This document shows, piece by piece, positions 35,938 through 48,030 of a stretch of DNA of 64,000 bases. Location: NCBI GenBank assembly GCA_023213395.1, contig CM041465.1, positions 190,471,741 to 190,535,740 of the forward strand, in the 5' to 3' direction. Source of the stretch: Cycas panzhihuaensis. Lineage: Eukaryota > Cycadophyta. The position numbers were made by a program, and so were the translations under genes. Within the stretch, counting starts at the first letter, position 1; each line of letters begins with the position of its first letter. The notes under the pieces were generated by a model. The model did not search any database and was not told the DNA's origin. It worked only from the letters and a program-made list of their open reading frames with translations.

Positions 35938-37480
35938 CCCTCTCTTAATATTTTATCTTTTGTTTTCAACTCCAAGTAGCTTCCTAAGATATTAAAATTT
36001 ATCTTTTAAAAGAGCTTTGGTAAAGATATTTATTAGTTATTCTTCACTACTACAATATCATAGGTTGGTTTCTTTACTTTAAACTTTTTCTCTGATGAAG
36101 TGATGGTGTGCTTTAATGTCTTTTGTTTTTGCCTGAAACATTAGATTTTTTGTTAATTTGATAACACTTTCATTATCACAAAAAATAGTTATGGGTTGCT
36201 TTTATTTCTACTTCATATCCTTAAATAGTTATCTGATCCATACACCTTCATATATTATAGTTATAGTAACTTTGCATTCTACTTCTATGGATGAGTACTA
36301 CTATAGATTGTTTCTTACCACTCTAGGAGATTACTATAGATCTAAGTAATAAGTAGTATCTTGTGGTAGCTTTTCAATACTATCTCCCACCTAGTCAGAA
36401 TCACTATATCTAATTAGTTGATGGTTTATAGTTTAGGTATAATTGAGCTCCATTGTTTGAGTTCCTTTTATGTACTTGAGAATTCTTTTAGAAGCATTCC
36501 AATATGATAATTTTGGCTGCTGCATAAATCTAAAGATGACTCCTACCAAATATAAGATATATGGTCTTATTATTATGAGATAGATACGACTATATATCAA
36601 CTATTTGTATAGTGTTCCATATACATTTGACCATCGTCGTATGTATTTAGAATGCATCCTATTTTCATTAGAGTGGTACAGTTATTATAGTTTTTCATTC
36701 TAAAATTTTGAAGAAGTTTTTTCATATTTTTTGTCTGAGATATAAAAACATATCCTTTTTATTATCTTACTTTAAGTTCCAGATAATAATGTAGTAAGCT
36801 CATATCTATCATTTGAAACAAACTCTCTATTTGAGATTTGAGTTGATATATTATTTCATCATCATTTCTTATAACTATTATGTTATCTACATAGACTACA
36901 ATGATAATTATTTGATTATCTTTATTTATTTTAATATAGACATTGGGGTTAAAATCATATCTATGAAAACCTATCTATCATAGATGTTGATCCAACTTTA
37001 CATACCATGCTGTAGGTACCTACTTTAAACCATACAAGCCCTTTCTTAACTTGTAGATAAGATGTTCTTAGTTAATTTTAATATATCCTATTAGCTAATG
37101 TACATAAAATTCTCCAATCAAATCTCAATTTAAAAAGACACTTTTGACATCAATTTCAATGATTATCTAATTATTTTCAGTTGTTATTGCTATCACTATT
37201 CATATAATGATTAATTTAGCTATTGGTGAAAAGGTATCTTTATAGTTTACACCTTCAATTTGAGCATAGCCTTTTACAACCAGTCTTGCCTTATATCTTT
37301 CAATAAATCCATCTAATTTCTCTTTTATTTTGATAATGGATTTATTTGATGGCCTCATCTGGGTGGATAGATTTATTATCTATAGTTTATATTAGGAAAT
37401 TTTATCTAAGCAGTACACATTGATCAACTATTTTATAGTCATATTATAGAATTTTTTTCTTTTCAGTTGGACATTTGATA
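35938..37480 (-). pseudogene. Copia reverse transcriptase and RNase H remnant
   Basis: Minus strand, in order: [42 protein letters not shown] (YVDD with the second Asp changed to Asn), SLLHYYLELKV and FISQTKNM. RNase H follows with RFMQQPKLSYWNASKRILKY and RYSDSD-VGD. The C-terminal block INIFTKALLKDKF and YLRKLLGVENKR lies just before the polypurine tract. Several stops, few frameshifts. No PBS or 5' LTR was found to the right. Confidence 0.88.
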
Positions 37481-38549
37481 TAATTGAATCTTTAGAAATA
37501 TAATGAAGTCATTACATTTTCCTTTAGTCTATTATGATCATTATCTAATGGGTTGATGGTGAATGAGTTATTTTCTTATAGAAAGGATTATTACTAGGCT
37601 TAATATGTATAATCCTCCTACTGTCAGCTCTTTATTTTCTTTCTGGTAAAATATTATATGTCAAATCTCTAGTAAACAAACCTTAATGAGTCATTTGATA
37701 GAGAACTATTTTTTCTTGATAATTCGAGAGTACTTATAATAGGGCATATTTAGTTAAGTCCTCCTATTATTATAAAGAGTCTTGATGATGCTAAGATTTA
37801 CATTTACTTGACATGGTTCTAAGCCTTTTATTTATCAAGAAGAAAGTATCATAAGTTGTAAAATTATTTAGACTCTACTAATATCTATAATTTATAGTAT
37901 CTCTTGATTTTAGAAGAGTTGGGATAGTTATAGCTAGGCATAATGCTTATTATCTTACCCCTTTCATTTTGTAACTGTCTTACCTTTTCTCTCCTCTTCA
38001 TTCCTTATTCTATTTCCCCTATCCTTTTATTACAAGAGTTTCACCTATAGGATTATCCAGATGATCAACAGAAGGATCTTAATTCATGTAATTTAATTGA
38101 TCTAAGTGAGTTGTGTACTTTCTCATTATTAGCCTATAAACACATAAATAAGTACACAAAAGGAAATTTGGACTGGTAGTGGAAAGTTAAAATAACACCA
38201 TCACTACAAACCATACTAGTAAATAAGTAGTCCAACAATAGAACTTTATTCTAGCCTATATAGTGAGAAGGGCATGCAGTTTTATCAAATTCATATAAAG
38301 GCCTATATATGTATTATAAATATTTCTCTTTCTTTTTCTTTATGTAATTTATTTATTTATATTTTCTAACAATAATAAAATTGGATCAATAATTTAGCAT
38401 GCACGTTACCCATTCTTAAGTGAATAGAGATTTCCAAGAGATTTTTGTTTAGTGACCGAATTCTAGGAGAAGAAGTGTATATTTTTTAGAAGAGATAGAA
38501 TTAAAAGATTTTCTACCCTTATAACAACATCAAGAAGAATTTTTACAAG
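37481..38549. other. Unassigned spacer
   Basis: Presumably the eroded upstream part of the minus copia and the leader of the gypsy gag that begins near 38550. No motif was identified. Confidence 0.35.
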
Positions 38550-38753
38550 TTTAGGAGGTGGTTGGCACTGAGAATGAAAATGTTCATCATGATTTCCATG
38601 GAAGAAGAAGAAATTAAAATTGTCAAAGAGGTGAGGAGGCCAATGCCTTACCATGGATGAAGAATAATCCTTTGAATTTAGGAAATAATCTTCATAATGT
38701 ACTAAATAACTCTTGGGATGTATGCCTAAAGTTTGTTGGCGATGGTTCAATAA
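38550..38753 (+). pseudogene. Gypsy gag, first part
   Basis: NALPWMKNNPLNLGNNLHNV and NNSWDVCLKFVGDGSI match the start of a gypsy capsid domain (W...F..F.GD). The frame resumes at 43846 with GEKHLELFSFMSER after the 5-kb insertion. The opposite-strand ORF at 38463-38750 is a shadow of this frame. Confidence 0.75.
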
Positions 38754-39146
38754 TGTTGGGGGTTAGTGCCCCTCACGTAACACCCCCATATTTGGAGCAT
38801 ATTAGTGCACACTTTCTCATGGTAAGTTAAGGCGAGTTTACTTTATTATGTTTTGTTATTATTTTAATGTCAAGTTATTATTTTATATTTTTCAAATTTT
38901 GGAGGTTGAGGAGGTTTTCCTCCTACTTCTGAAGTTTATATCTTATAGGGTGCATAACTCTAGTGTTCTTCAACACCACCAAATATTGGAAATTATATTG
39001 TACTCTTCACATGGCTTAATGAAAGGATGTTTTGAATATTGATTTTCAATATGGCTTGAGTTATATGTAATCACCTGCTTAGCTCTCTCTTACATTCTTC
39101 AATTATAACATTGTATCAGAAGCTATTGGACATCTAATTTCTAACA
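38754..39146 (+). repeat. 5' LTR of gag-only element 2
   Basis: TGTTGGGGGTTAGTG to ATTTCTAACA. A degenerate PBS, TGATATTGAG, follows at 39147. An internal TTGTATCAGAAGC at 39111 mimics a PBS but is present in both LTR copies. Confidence 0.85.
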
Positions 39147-42100
39147 TGATATTGAGTAAATCCTAATGCATAGCTTTTAGTTTTTCATTCACTCAATAAA
39201 AGTGCAGCATAAGACAGCTTGTTGGATTCCTAGTAGGATGATCTACTCAACAAAGAAAATGGATTTAAAGATTTATTAGAGATCCGTTAGAGGTAAACTT
39301 TAGTAAAAGTAAGATTCTAAAGCAACATTTACTGAATATTTCATTTATTTTTTGACATTATTTAATATATAGTTTTTGAGAAATATTTAATATTTTGATA
39401 CTTAAGAATTATTTGATTAGTATTTCTTCAATATTTATAGCCAAATTGATCATATTTCATACAACAATATGCTAGTTTAATTATTTTTTAAATTTGTTTA
39501 ATAAACATCCCGTTTTCCATTAATTTTCACCATTTTTTCAATGGTTTTGCAAGGTTCCTTGTCTTTGACAGGCTAGTGTGATCTCCATGCTACATGAAAC
39601 TTTAGTAAATGACTACTCATTTTGATCATGACTAAGTTTACTTCATAATAGAAGAATCTATTCATCATTTCATCCATCCTAAGCAGAGAAATCTCTCTGA
39701 GAGTATTGAGTACTCCTTAGGTGTATGAAAACCCCACTAATTTTCTCTTTGTTTCTTTTATATTTTGGTATCTTTTTGTAGTCTAACCTATTCTACAGTG
39801 TTGGGTGCCCCTCGACACTGATTTTGAGTGAATCATAGAGCTCTCCTCCTCACAAAGATAGGCCATTAGTGTTCCATGTCACTTCATAAGCTTTAAAGCA
39901 CAAATATGTTGTTCCAAGGGAACTAGGGCTGAAATCTCTCACATGATCCATAGTGTTCACCCATGTTTCTTTAACAACCTTCTCCTTCAATGTGAGAGTA
40001 GCTTTAAGAAACTTTTTAGTGGCAGATGGATAAGGGTTCAATAAGCTTAGTCATTATTAATCCTATATAAATTATTTCTCTCTTCCTTCTTTATTTTTTA
40101 TAAAATACATTTATATATTTAAAATATTGAAGTTTTTATTCAATTTACTATTGGTGCCTCTACGTGTTGGCACTCCACTCTTTTCTATACTATGTGGCCT
40201 TTTTAATCAAATTGATATCTTAACCTTATCACCATCATCACATGTCTCTGCACTTATGGCTTGGGCAACTCTGATCTATCCCATATTTTCTCTTAGTGGC
40301 ATGAATCTACCTCCCGCAGTTGTTTTTCTCATGATGGGGTTTGGTATTACATCACATCTAATTACCCTAAATTGTTCTCCTAAACTTAAAATAAGTGGAA
40401 GAGAGGATAAAAGCAAGAGAGATCTGTTTCTAGAATTTCACTTCGAACATGTTGACTTTTATTTACAGGCAATATAACTGTATTTCTGTTTACACAAGGT
40501 TCCAATCTGTGGAGAGTGCATTTGTCATCTCGAGCATAATACTTATGTGATAAGGGCATATTCAGATTGGATTATTAATGGCAGTGATTATTAATATTCC
40601 ATAGTGTGATGCCATTAAACTTGCAGTTCATATTCTAAAGCTCAAAGCTTTATTTATTTAATATTTTTTAAATAAGAATATATATATATATATATGGGAG
40701 TCTTTAGTGTGCATGATCGACACACCCATTGTTGTAAGTGATTTGATCAAATTTGGATTATTTTTGGCATAAGTGCCTTTGTCTGTCTGGCTGCCATTCT
40801 TTGTAGGTTTTTCTTTTATTTTTAAATATTCTTTTTGAAAATAAATATATATATTTTTAATATATTTTGGTGCACCCCCTCCATAATATATGATTCGATC
40901 TATTTTCATATAACGTTTTCATCATTTTTTCAACGAAATTCCTCTGTGTTTTGTCTTTATGCAGGCCATCCTTAAATGACGTTTAATTGTTTTATTTTTT
41001 TTTATTTATATATATTTTTATAAAGTTTATATTAAATTTAATAAATTTTTAATTCTATGGGAGTATTTTATCATTAGCCCCCATCATTGTCAAGCCCCAG
41101 TATTATTAAGGTCCATGTGACCTCGCTTAAAGGAGCAGACCTCAATTTTATAAAAGGTGAATTTAATTATTTTTGTTTTTAAGAATATATATTACTTTTG
41201 ATAATATTTAAGATCTAAATACCCCTTTAGGATTAGCGGATAGTCTCGCGGGGCCTGCATATGACCAACAACCTAGTTTAAAGGGGTTAATCATATATTT
41301 TTTTTAAAACTTTTATTTTTATTAACACATAAAGATGACTACTCTGTTTTTCTGTAATATCTTCGTACTGGAAAGTCGAATTTTCATAAAATTTGATTCA
41401 TTGGATTTGTATTTCATAGATTTTTAGTTTGAAGTCATGTTTTACTCATTTTGAGTCTATTTTTGTAGCATTTGAGTTGGCCAACGTTGACCTCTATTTG
41501 CTGTACTTATTTCACTTACCATAAAAAGGTCTCTTTATCATTTCTTTAATATCTTGAGCCCTATAGCTCTAAATTGCAAATTGTCTATACCATTAGAAAG
41601 ATATTTCAGAGATCTTCAAAATAGAATAGTTTTCACTTTATGTTGACTTTATTTTATAAGTTGTTGAAGCTCCTTAAGTTAAGGTTCTATTTCAATACTA
41701 CTTAGACATTTTGGTGACAATTTCTAAACCAAAACATTTTGTAATTGAATATATTTGATTAATATATATCTTCTAACTGATTATTAATAATATTTATTAA
41801 TGGTTATTAGATTTGTAAAGTATTTTTTGTAGCTATTTAGCATTCTCTAACTTTTGAAGCAAAAAGACCCCTTATTACACTTAAAACTAAAATTGGGTAC
41901 TTCTTACCTTCGCATTTGATTTCTATTATATTTAAAAGTATCTCTAAGCTATTTTTTTAATTGATTAAGGAGATTTCAATGAATATTGATGCTTCTTTAA
42001 GGTTATTTTACCTTTCTATTTGCTTATTAAGTATACTTTATTTTTCAAAAAGATTTATTTAAAAAAGTCATTCTCATCTTACTCACATTTCACCTAGAAG

Positions 42101-42729
42101 CGTTTACAAATTTTTTTTTATGAACTTGAACTCTCTTTTCATAAGTTGAAGGAATTTTGAATTGCTTAAAGAAACCTCATATTTTTTCAAATCATTTATA
42201 TGTACCTTTACACAAAAATAGATATATTTATTGACACATTCAAGATTTATGTCCTTCACTGTATTTTACATACTCCATAAGGTTTCTTATATTTTTTGGT
42301 GAAAAGAACATAAACATTGAGTATTTATTTTAAAAAGAATTAATTAGTTATCTAAAGGATTCATTTCCTTTATTTAAAAAGTTTTTTCAGCATTTGAAAG
42401 ATCATTGATTCATTTATACATCCTTCATTTGATTCGTTTAAAAAGAATCAAGAGTTATTTCAAAACTTTTTGTTTAAGGAGATTTGCTTGTTAAGACATC
42501 CTTGCATCAAAGCATTTAAATTGGAAGAGTATAAATACTCTTTTAACTATTATTCTTTTAAGCAAGTTATTTATTTTATTGTTCAAATAAAAAGAGAAAT
42601 GATTGCATATTCGCATCTGCATTATTTCATTAAAAGGAAATATTTCTTGTTATTGAAAAGCTTTAAGGAGATATACTTCTTTCGTTCAAGATTGATTTAT
42701 TCATTAGAGGTTATGATTAAGTAATTATA
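39147..42729. other. Long leader of gag-only element 2
   Basis: No gag or pol here. At 39850-40480 both strands have open frames; the minus-strand readings (TWVNTMDHVRDFSPSSLG near 39960, KTTAGGRFMPLRENMG near 40300) look protein-like and end at a possible splice boundary, but I cannot name them. Two ACCT...TTAAAGGGG words at 41107-41140 and 41262-41292 recur at 17890-17930. A short (TA)n lies at 40680-40695. Confidence 0.45.
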
Positions 42730-43440
42730 ATGTCAATGATTAAGAACAACACTAGGTTTTTCATATTTGATGGAATAAATTTTTATATTTGGAGATCTAT
42801 GTTAAAATCCCACTTTATTAAAAATAACTTATAGAAAATTGTAAAACATGGTTACCAACTGAATGAATCTAATTTTAGATAAAACTTTAAAAAAGATAAT
42901 GAAGCCTTAGCCTAATATTTTATACTATAAATAATTATATATTCACACATGTTAGTGACTTAACCACATCCAAATATGTATGGGATACCATAGAATCGAT
43001 TTATGGGGGAGAAACTTTAAAATTAAATGAATTTAGCTACATTGATGATGTGTTTCCTGTGAAACAGATGGTAAAGTAGGTAAATTTTAATGAAAAGACT
43101 AATGTTATAAGTATTTTTGAATATTTTAACAAGATCAATGAACATAATAATGCATTTGATAAGATTGTATATACATATAACATAATTGATTCCTATAAGG
43201 CACAATATCAAGAAGACTAAGTTAAAAATTAAGACATTACTACTAATTCAGAGAAATCCATACTTATTTGGAAACCACTTGAAATACTCATTGTTGAAAA
43301 GATGATATTACAAGTTAATGACCACATCAAGAATGGAGACAAATCTACAAGACATAAGTTCAATCTCTTCTTTAAAGTTTACCTCAAGTATTTATTCTAC
43401 AAGTTAAAGGAGAAATTGAATATGTATGTGATGGATATTA
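42730..43440 (+). pseudogene. Gag of non-autonomous element 2 (UBN2-type)
   Basis: From ATG at 42730: FFIFDGINFYIWRSMLKSHF (F.G.NY..W...M), KNNL, KDNEALA, then after a frameshift TSKYVWDTIESIYGGETL (W..L...Y.G). The C-terminus VYLKYLFYKLKEKLNMY aligns with that of gag-only element 1 and runs straight into the polypurine tract. Stops and at least one frameshift inactivate it. It would package transcript but supply no enzymes. Confidence 0.82.
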
Positions 43441-43450
43441 ATGGAGGGAA
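43441..43450 (+). other. Polypurine tract of gag-only element 2
   Basis: ATGGAGGGAA directly precedes the 3' LTR. Confidence 0.75.
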
Positions 43451-43845
43451 TGTTAGGATTAATACCCCTCACCTAACACCCCTACATTTGAAGCATGTGA
43501 GTGCACACTTTCTCATGATAAGTTAAGGTGAGTTTACTTTATTATGTTTTGTTATTATTTTAATGTCAAGTTATTATTTTATATTTGTTTAAATTCTAAA
43601 TATTGAGGAGGTTTCCCTTCTCCTTCCTAAGTTTATATCTTATGGGGTAAATAACCTTAGTGTTCTTTAATACTACCAAATATTAGAAATTATGTTATAC
43701 TCTTCGCATGGCTTAATAAAATGATGTTTTGAATATTGATCTTTAATATGGCTTAAGTTATATATGATCACCTGCTTGTCTCTCTCTCTTGTATTCTTCA
43801 ATTCTAATATTATATCAAAAGCTATTGGACATCTAATTTCTAATA
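43451..43845 (+). repeat. 3' LTR of gag-only element 2
   Basis: TGTTAGGATTAATACC to ATTTCTAATA; partner of 38754-39146. Confidence 0.88.
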
Positions 43846-44310
43846 AGTAATAGGGGAGAAGCATCTAGAATTATTCTCTTTCATGAGTGAAAGGTTAAAT
43901 ATTACTAATGTAGATGCCATTACTAAGCTTTTTGTATATTTCTTAGAAAGACCTGTAATTGATTGGTTTTAAAGCTTACCAAATAGAATGATCACTAATA
44001 TACTTTAATCTAAGAACAAATGCATCTTTCATCAAGGAGTTATTAATGATTAGTAAAGGACATAGAGACATAATCTCTATATTTATCGAAAGATGTGAAA
44101 GATAGTCAAATCCATTAATACGAAATAAAACTAACTAATTAATCTATACTATAGTGGTTCTTAAATGGATTGAATAATGAAACTAGAATGATGGTAATGT
44201 GTAGATTACTAGAAATTTTTAATGAAGTAAAATACATGGTCTTATGATTTGAAAAGATGATGAATATGATGGATGGTAATGCATCAAGGTTATTAGATTA
44301 ATTATATGAA
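43846..44310 (+). pseudogene. Gypsy gag, second part
   Basis: Continues the frame cut at 38753: GEKHLELFSFMSERLNIT, DAITKLFVYFLERPVIDWF and SLPNRMIT match the gypsy capsid pattern (A...LF...L.G.A..WF..LP..SI..W). Later NETRMMVMCRLLEIFNE. It breaks off at a TGTGAC repeat start at 44311. Confidence 0.78.
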
Positions 44311-46590
44311 TGTGACTTTAGGTTAGCTAAGTCACATAGTTAAATGTAATTTCATTTATATTTAAGTATAATTCCAAGATCATGTTATTAGGCAAGAAAT
44401 TCCTTTAGAAACCCTAATTTGTATCCTCTAATATATAAAGCTGAATGTGAAAGGGAGTGTTATAATTCTCACGTCTTATTTTTGCTCTCAATCTTGTTCT
44501 TTTTATTTTTCTCTTATTATGTGTCATTGCTTTAGTGTAGTGGAGTGTGGCAACTAAATCTTTCATCTAACAACTACTATCAGGGTTATTATTGACCACA
44601 TTTCTGTACTAGACTTATACAAAGCCACTAATACCTCTCACTCACAATTCATGTGAGGTTAACAGATTATTTGGGAACTTTCTTTTGTATTAGAGAGCTT
44701 AAAATTATGTTATTTTGTATGTTGTTATATTTTCTATGTGTATAAAATTTTAAAGATGAAAAAGACAGATTTTTGAAGCTATTTTGTTGCTGAAATAGCC
44801 CCAAAGTATTGAATGCCTAAAATTCTATAAAAAAATTGACCATATCAGATTTTAATAAAATTTGATGTGTAGGGTTTCCTTACCAAGAGGATCATTTTTA
44901 TCTTCTAGAGAATCTTTATATTCAGCCTCCAACAACCAATTTTAGCTAAAATAAAAGTTAAAATTTGTAGATTAGTGACCTAGGGCACTTTTCTCAATGA
45001 AATCCTTTAAATATAAGCTAAAAATCTAAATTTTTTTTAAAGATATCTAATAGATTTATGTCTCTAGAGTATTTTGAGATAAATATCATTAAATGCCATA
45101 TACTCGTTAATGAGATCTTTACAGTTCTCTAATAGATGTTGAATTTGCACACTCAACTCCGAAAAAAAATGTTGCGAGAGCATTTCAAGTAGTTTTTTTA
45201 TTATTTTTAGATATGATATAGAAGAAAAACTTGATGTGCATGTCAAGATGAAGCTCTTGACATATTGAAGCTTAGATTCTAAGAAACTAAATATGGCAAG
45301 ATTCTACTTTCGTATTTTTTTTGGCTAATTTTTTTTTTTATATCTTTTTAGAACACCTTTTTCTTATATCATAAATTTAAATTCCATTATTTAGGCCTCT
45401 ATATTTGTAATTTTTAGAAAAATTTACCTATTTATTATTATTTGTAAATTTTGTAAAAAAAAACACAAAATAGGGTAAAATAGCATGCAACTAGATTTTA
45501 AAAAAAATAGCATCTTAGCTGTAAATTGATCAACTTTTTGGATCTTTATGGCTCTTACACTAAAATTTTTAAAAATATATTTGGAAACATTGTATAAAAA
45601 TAAGAGAAATCTTTGATCAGAAGCAACATCTAGTTCCTCTACTAAATCTAGTATGCTCTTTCTATTTCCACACATAGCATAAAGTAAAACATAAAGAAGA
45701 AATAACAATAAAGTAAACAAGAAAGATGAGCAAGTACATTTGGCATCTTTCCATTTCAATTTTTAGTTTATATTATTCATAAGTAACTTACATTATTTCC
45801 TGAAAGGAATCTCATCTATACGACTTAAACCACTAATTCTTAACTTATGCACATACTCACCTTGGTTGAAATAGATCACGATTGGCCAAAGTTTGGGTCC
45901 TAAGGGAGGTGTGAGCTTTATACTAGGTCTGGTCTTAATCAGAATAGTGGTGGAGGGACAGGTTAGCTATACTTACGACCCCCAAATAGGTATAATCTTG
46001 ATAGCCATCTCAGAAATCTAAAAACTTTAATCAAGAATAAAATATACATAGTCCAATATCTGTCATAGTCATAGGATACACACGTACCATTTCACTCTTC
46101 ATAGGAGCTATATACCTACTCACTAGTGAATTACGTAAGGACTGAGAGTACCTAAGCTCCACTATGACTTATATTTTATCACCAAGCACAGGTGTGGGTA
46201 TCGTAGGTGAAGGCCCTAATATATATACTAGAAGTCCCCTTTGGCATCAACACCTCAACTACTTTAGACTTGAGATAGAGATTTAGGTTTGATCATGCAT
46301 CCTACATTAGACTTAGTTTTTTTAGTTGTGTGCACCCACATTCCAACTTCTAAATGGGTATAATCTTGATTTTATGATCACATGACATATTATTTATCTT
46401 TGTGATCCTTATATTGTCCTTTATATATACCATCAAACCCTATTGTGTCAGGAGTATTTGCTATAAGTGTTGGTAGTCTATTATCGTTACTTACTACTTG
46501 ATCATATTTCTCCCTACTATGCCAGGTGTATCAGCCACACGTATCAGTGGAATTTTCATTTACTATTTCTTTCACTTCATCATCTTCACC
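44311..46590. other. Possible LTR start and leader, unassigned
   Basis: Begins TGTGACTTTAGG and forms a stem with AAGTCACA at 44329-44336, a form seen at some LTR starts. ATATATAAAGC near 44439 could be its TATA box. It could be the 5' end of the copia whose gag starts near 46591, but no clear PBS was found. The minus-strand 111-codon frame at 45424-45759 has a hydrophobic stretch and no known match. Confidence 0.4.
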
Positions 46591-48030
46591 ATGTCTTCTT
46601 AATTTAAGTAGAATGTAAACTACAACTTATATAAAAAAGATAATTGGAATCTATGGTATAGTATAGTTAAGAATGCTGCTAAGTATAAAGGCTTTTAGAG
46701 AGCCCATTTGTAGGTTACACATGTCATTCTTTCGACATCAATAACACTTGCCTTTAGAAGAATACCACCTGTAGCTCTAATAGATCCTACAACTAAACTA
46801 TAATGGGTGATCAATAATGAGAAGATTCATGTAGGTATTCTATTAGTGGATGATCACTCCATATACAATCTAATTGATGAAAAGCAACATGATACAACCT
46901 AAAACGTTAATAAGGTTCTTGCAAGGAATTTTGATACAAAATTTGACCTTAAATTTATTCATCTACTCTTAAAGATGAACAACATGAAGATGCAAAAGGG
47001 GCATGCACATGAAATAATTAACCTCCTTCGACCAATCAAACAAGCAATAGACAAATATTTTAAGACCCAATATATTATATGGCTATTCCTTATGCAGTCT
47101 TTTTCGTATATATCTAATTATAAAAACTTACTTAAGAGTCTTCAATCAAGTAGAATATTGAAGACACTTAACTTTGAATCTCTTACAATGAAGTTTATAG
47201 AATTTGATAAGATTTTTAATAATAATTTTATAACTTCAGATCCTTTTCTAGATGCAACTTTTAACATGGAAGAAGAAATATGCTTCTCAAAGAATTAGGG
47301 TCCCTTTCATGGTAGAGGAAATAACAAAGCAAGGGGTAGAGGATGATGCAGAGGAAATCGGGTACAAGGTCAATAGGACCCTGAATAACAATAGCCTATA
47401 CAGCCTCAAGGCCAAGCACCACCTTTTAATACAAGACAATTAGGTCAAACTAGTACTTTAGGAACTTAAAATCATATTGCCATATGTGAAAGGTACAATA
47501 GAAAAGGACACCTTATAAAGGATTATCGTATACCTGCATATAAGTTTCTTAGGTTTCAATAAAAATACAAGGCTCATAATGTTAATGAAACATGTGAAGA
47601 ATAGTTTGACAACACAGGTTTTACTCAAGCACACATTCAAAGACTTGAGGGAAGAACCATTGTTTAAACTAAGAGGTATTTTGAAGATTATTGTGATTAT
47701 GCCACTTGTGATCTTGAATCACCAATGCAAACCCTACTTGTAGTTGCAAATAACAAAATTTTAAATAGCTTCTCATGGATCATGGATATAAGAGTGACAC
47801 AGTATATGACCTATAATCAAGGTCTATATCATTCTTTTGATTCCAATGTATATGGTGTCATTTACATGGCTGACAAATCCCAATAATCATTCGAAGGTAT
47901 TGGAAACATATGACTAAAACTCCTAGGCTTGAGAGACTTTACATTACTTGATATCCTTTACATTTTTAATCTGAAACACATCACACATTCTATTATAAAT
48001 GGGAGATTAAACACATCACACGAGATCTTC
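46591..48030 (+). pseudogene. Copia gag and protease
   Basis: Gag N-terminus NLYKKDNWNLWYSIVKN, then an open 107-codon stretch at 46975-47298. Next come an RG-rich segment, a zinc knuckle reading CERYNRKGHLIKDYRIP (C-x2-C-x4-H-x4-C with the second and last Cys read as Tyr), and the protease block SWIMDIRVTQYMTYN, family WI.DSGAT.HMT. Then VYMADKSQ-like and LLDILYIFNLKH, near the usual VLY.P.L..NLL. Stops at Gln codons are common. It joins gypsy RT sequence abruptly at about 48031. Confidence 0.8.

Larger units (their letters stand above)
38754..43845 (+). mobile_element. Gag-only copia-like element 2
   Basis: A 5.1-kb plus-strand element. LTRs of 393 bp (38754-39146) and 395 bp (43451-43845) align end to end. 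Flanking 5-mers AATAA (38749-38753) and AGTAA (43846-43850) are a target duplication with one G/A difference. The only element gene is a gag at 42730-43440 lying against the PPT. About 3.6 kb separate it from the PBS. It splits a gypsy gag frame. Same architecture as gag-only element 1. Confidence 0.87.

Noticed and set aside
38463-38750. 95-codon minus-strand frame
   Set aside because: Shadow of the plus-strand gypsy gag, whose frame continues across the inserted element at 43846.
39111-39123. TTGTATCAGAAGC as the PBS of gag-only element 2
   Set aside because: The same word and the 22 bp after it occur in both LTR copies, so it lies within the LTR; the end at 39146 gives the matching target duplication.
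40127-40477. 116-codon plus-strand frame with hydrophobic stretches as a membrane protein
   Set aside because: The opposite strand reads equally well, no family is recognised, and it sits in a non-coding leader.
45424-45759. 111-codon minus-strand frame with a hydrophobic N-terminal segment as a secreted peptide gene
   Set aside because: No recognisable family, no plausible promoter or splice context, and AT-rich sequence easily gives Leu/Phe runs.
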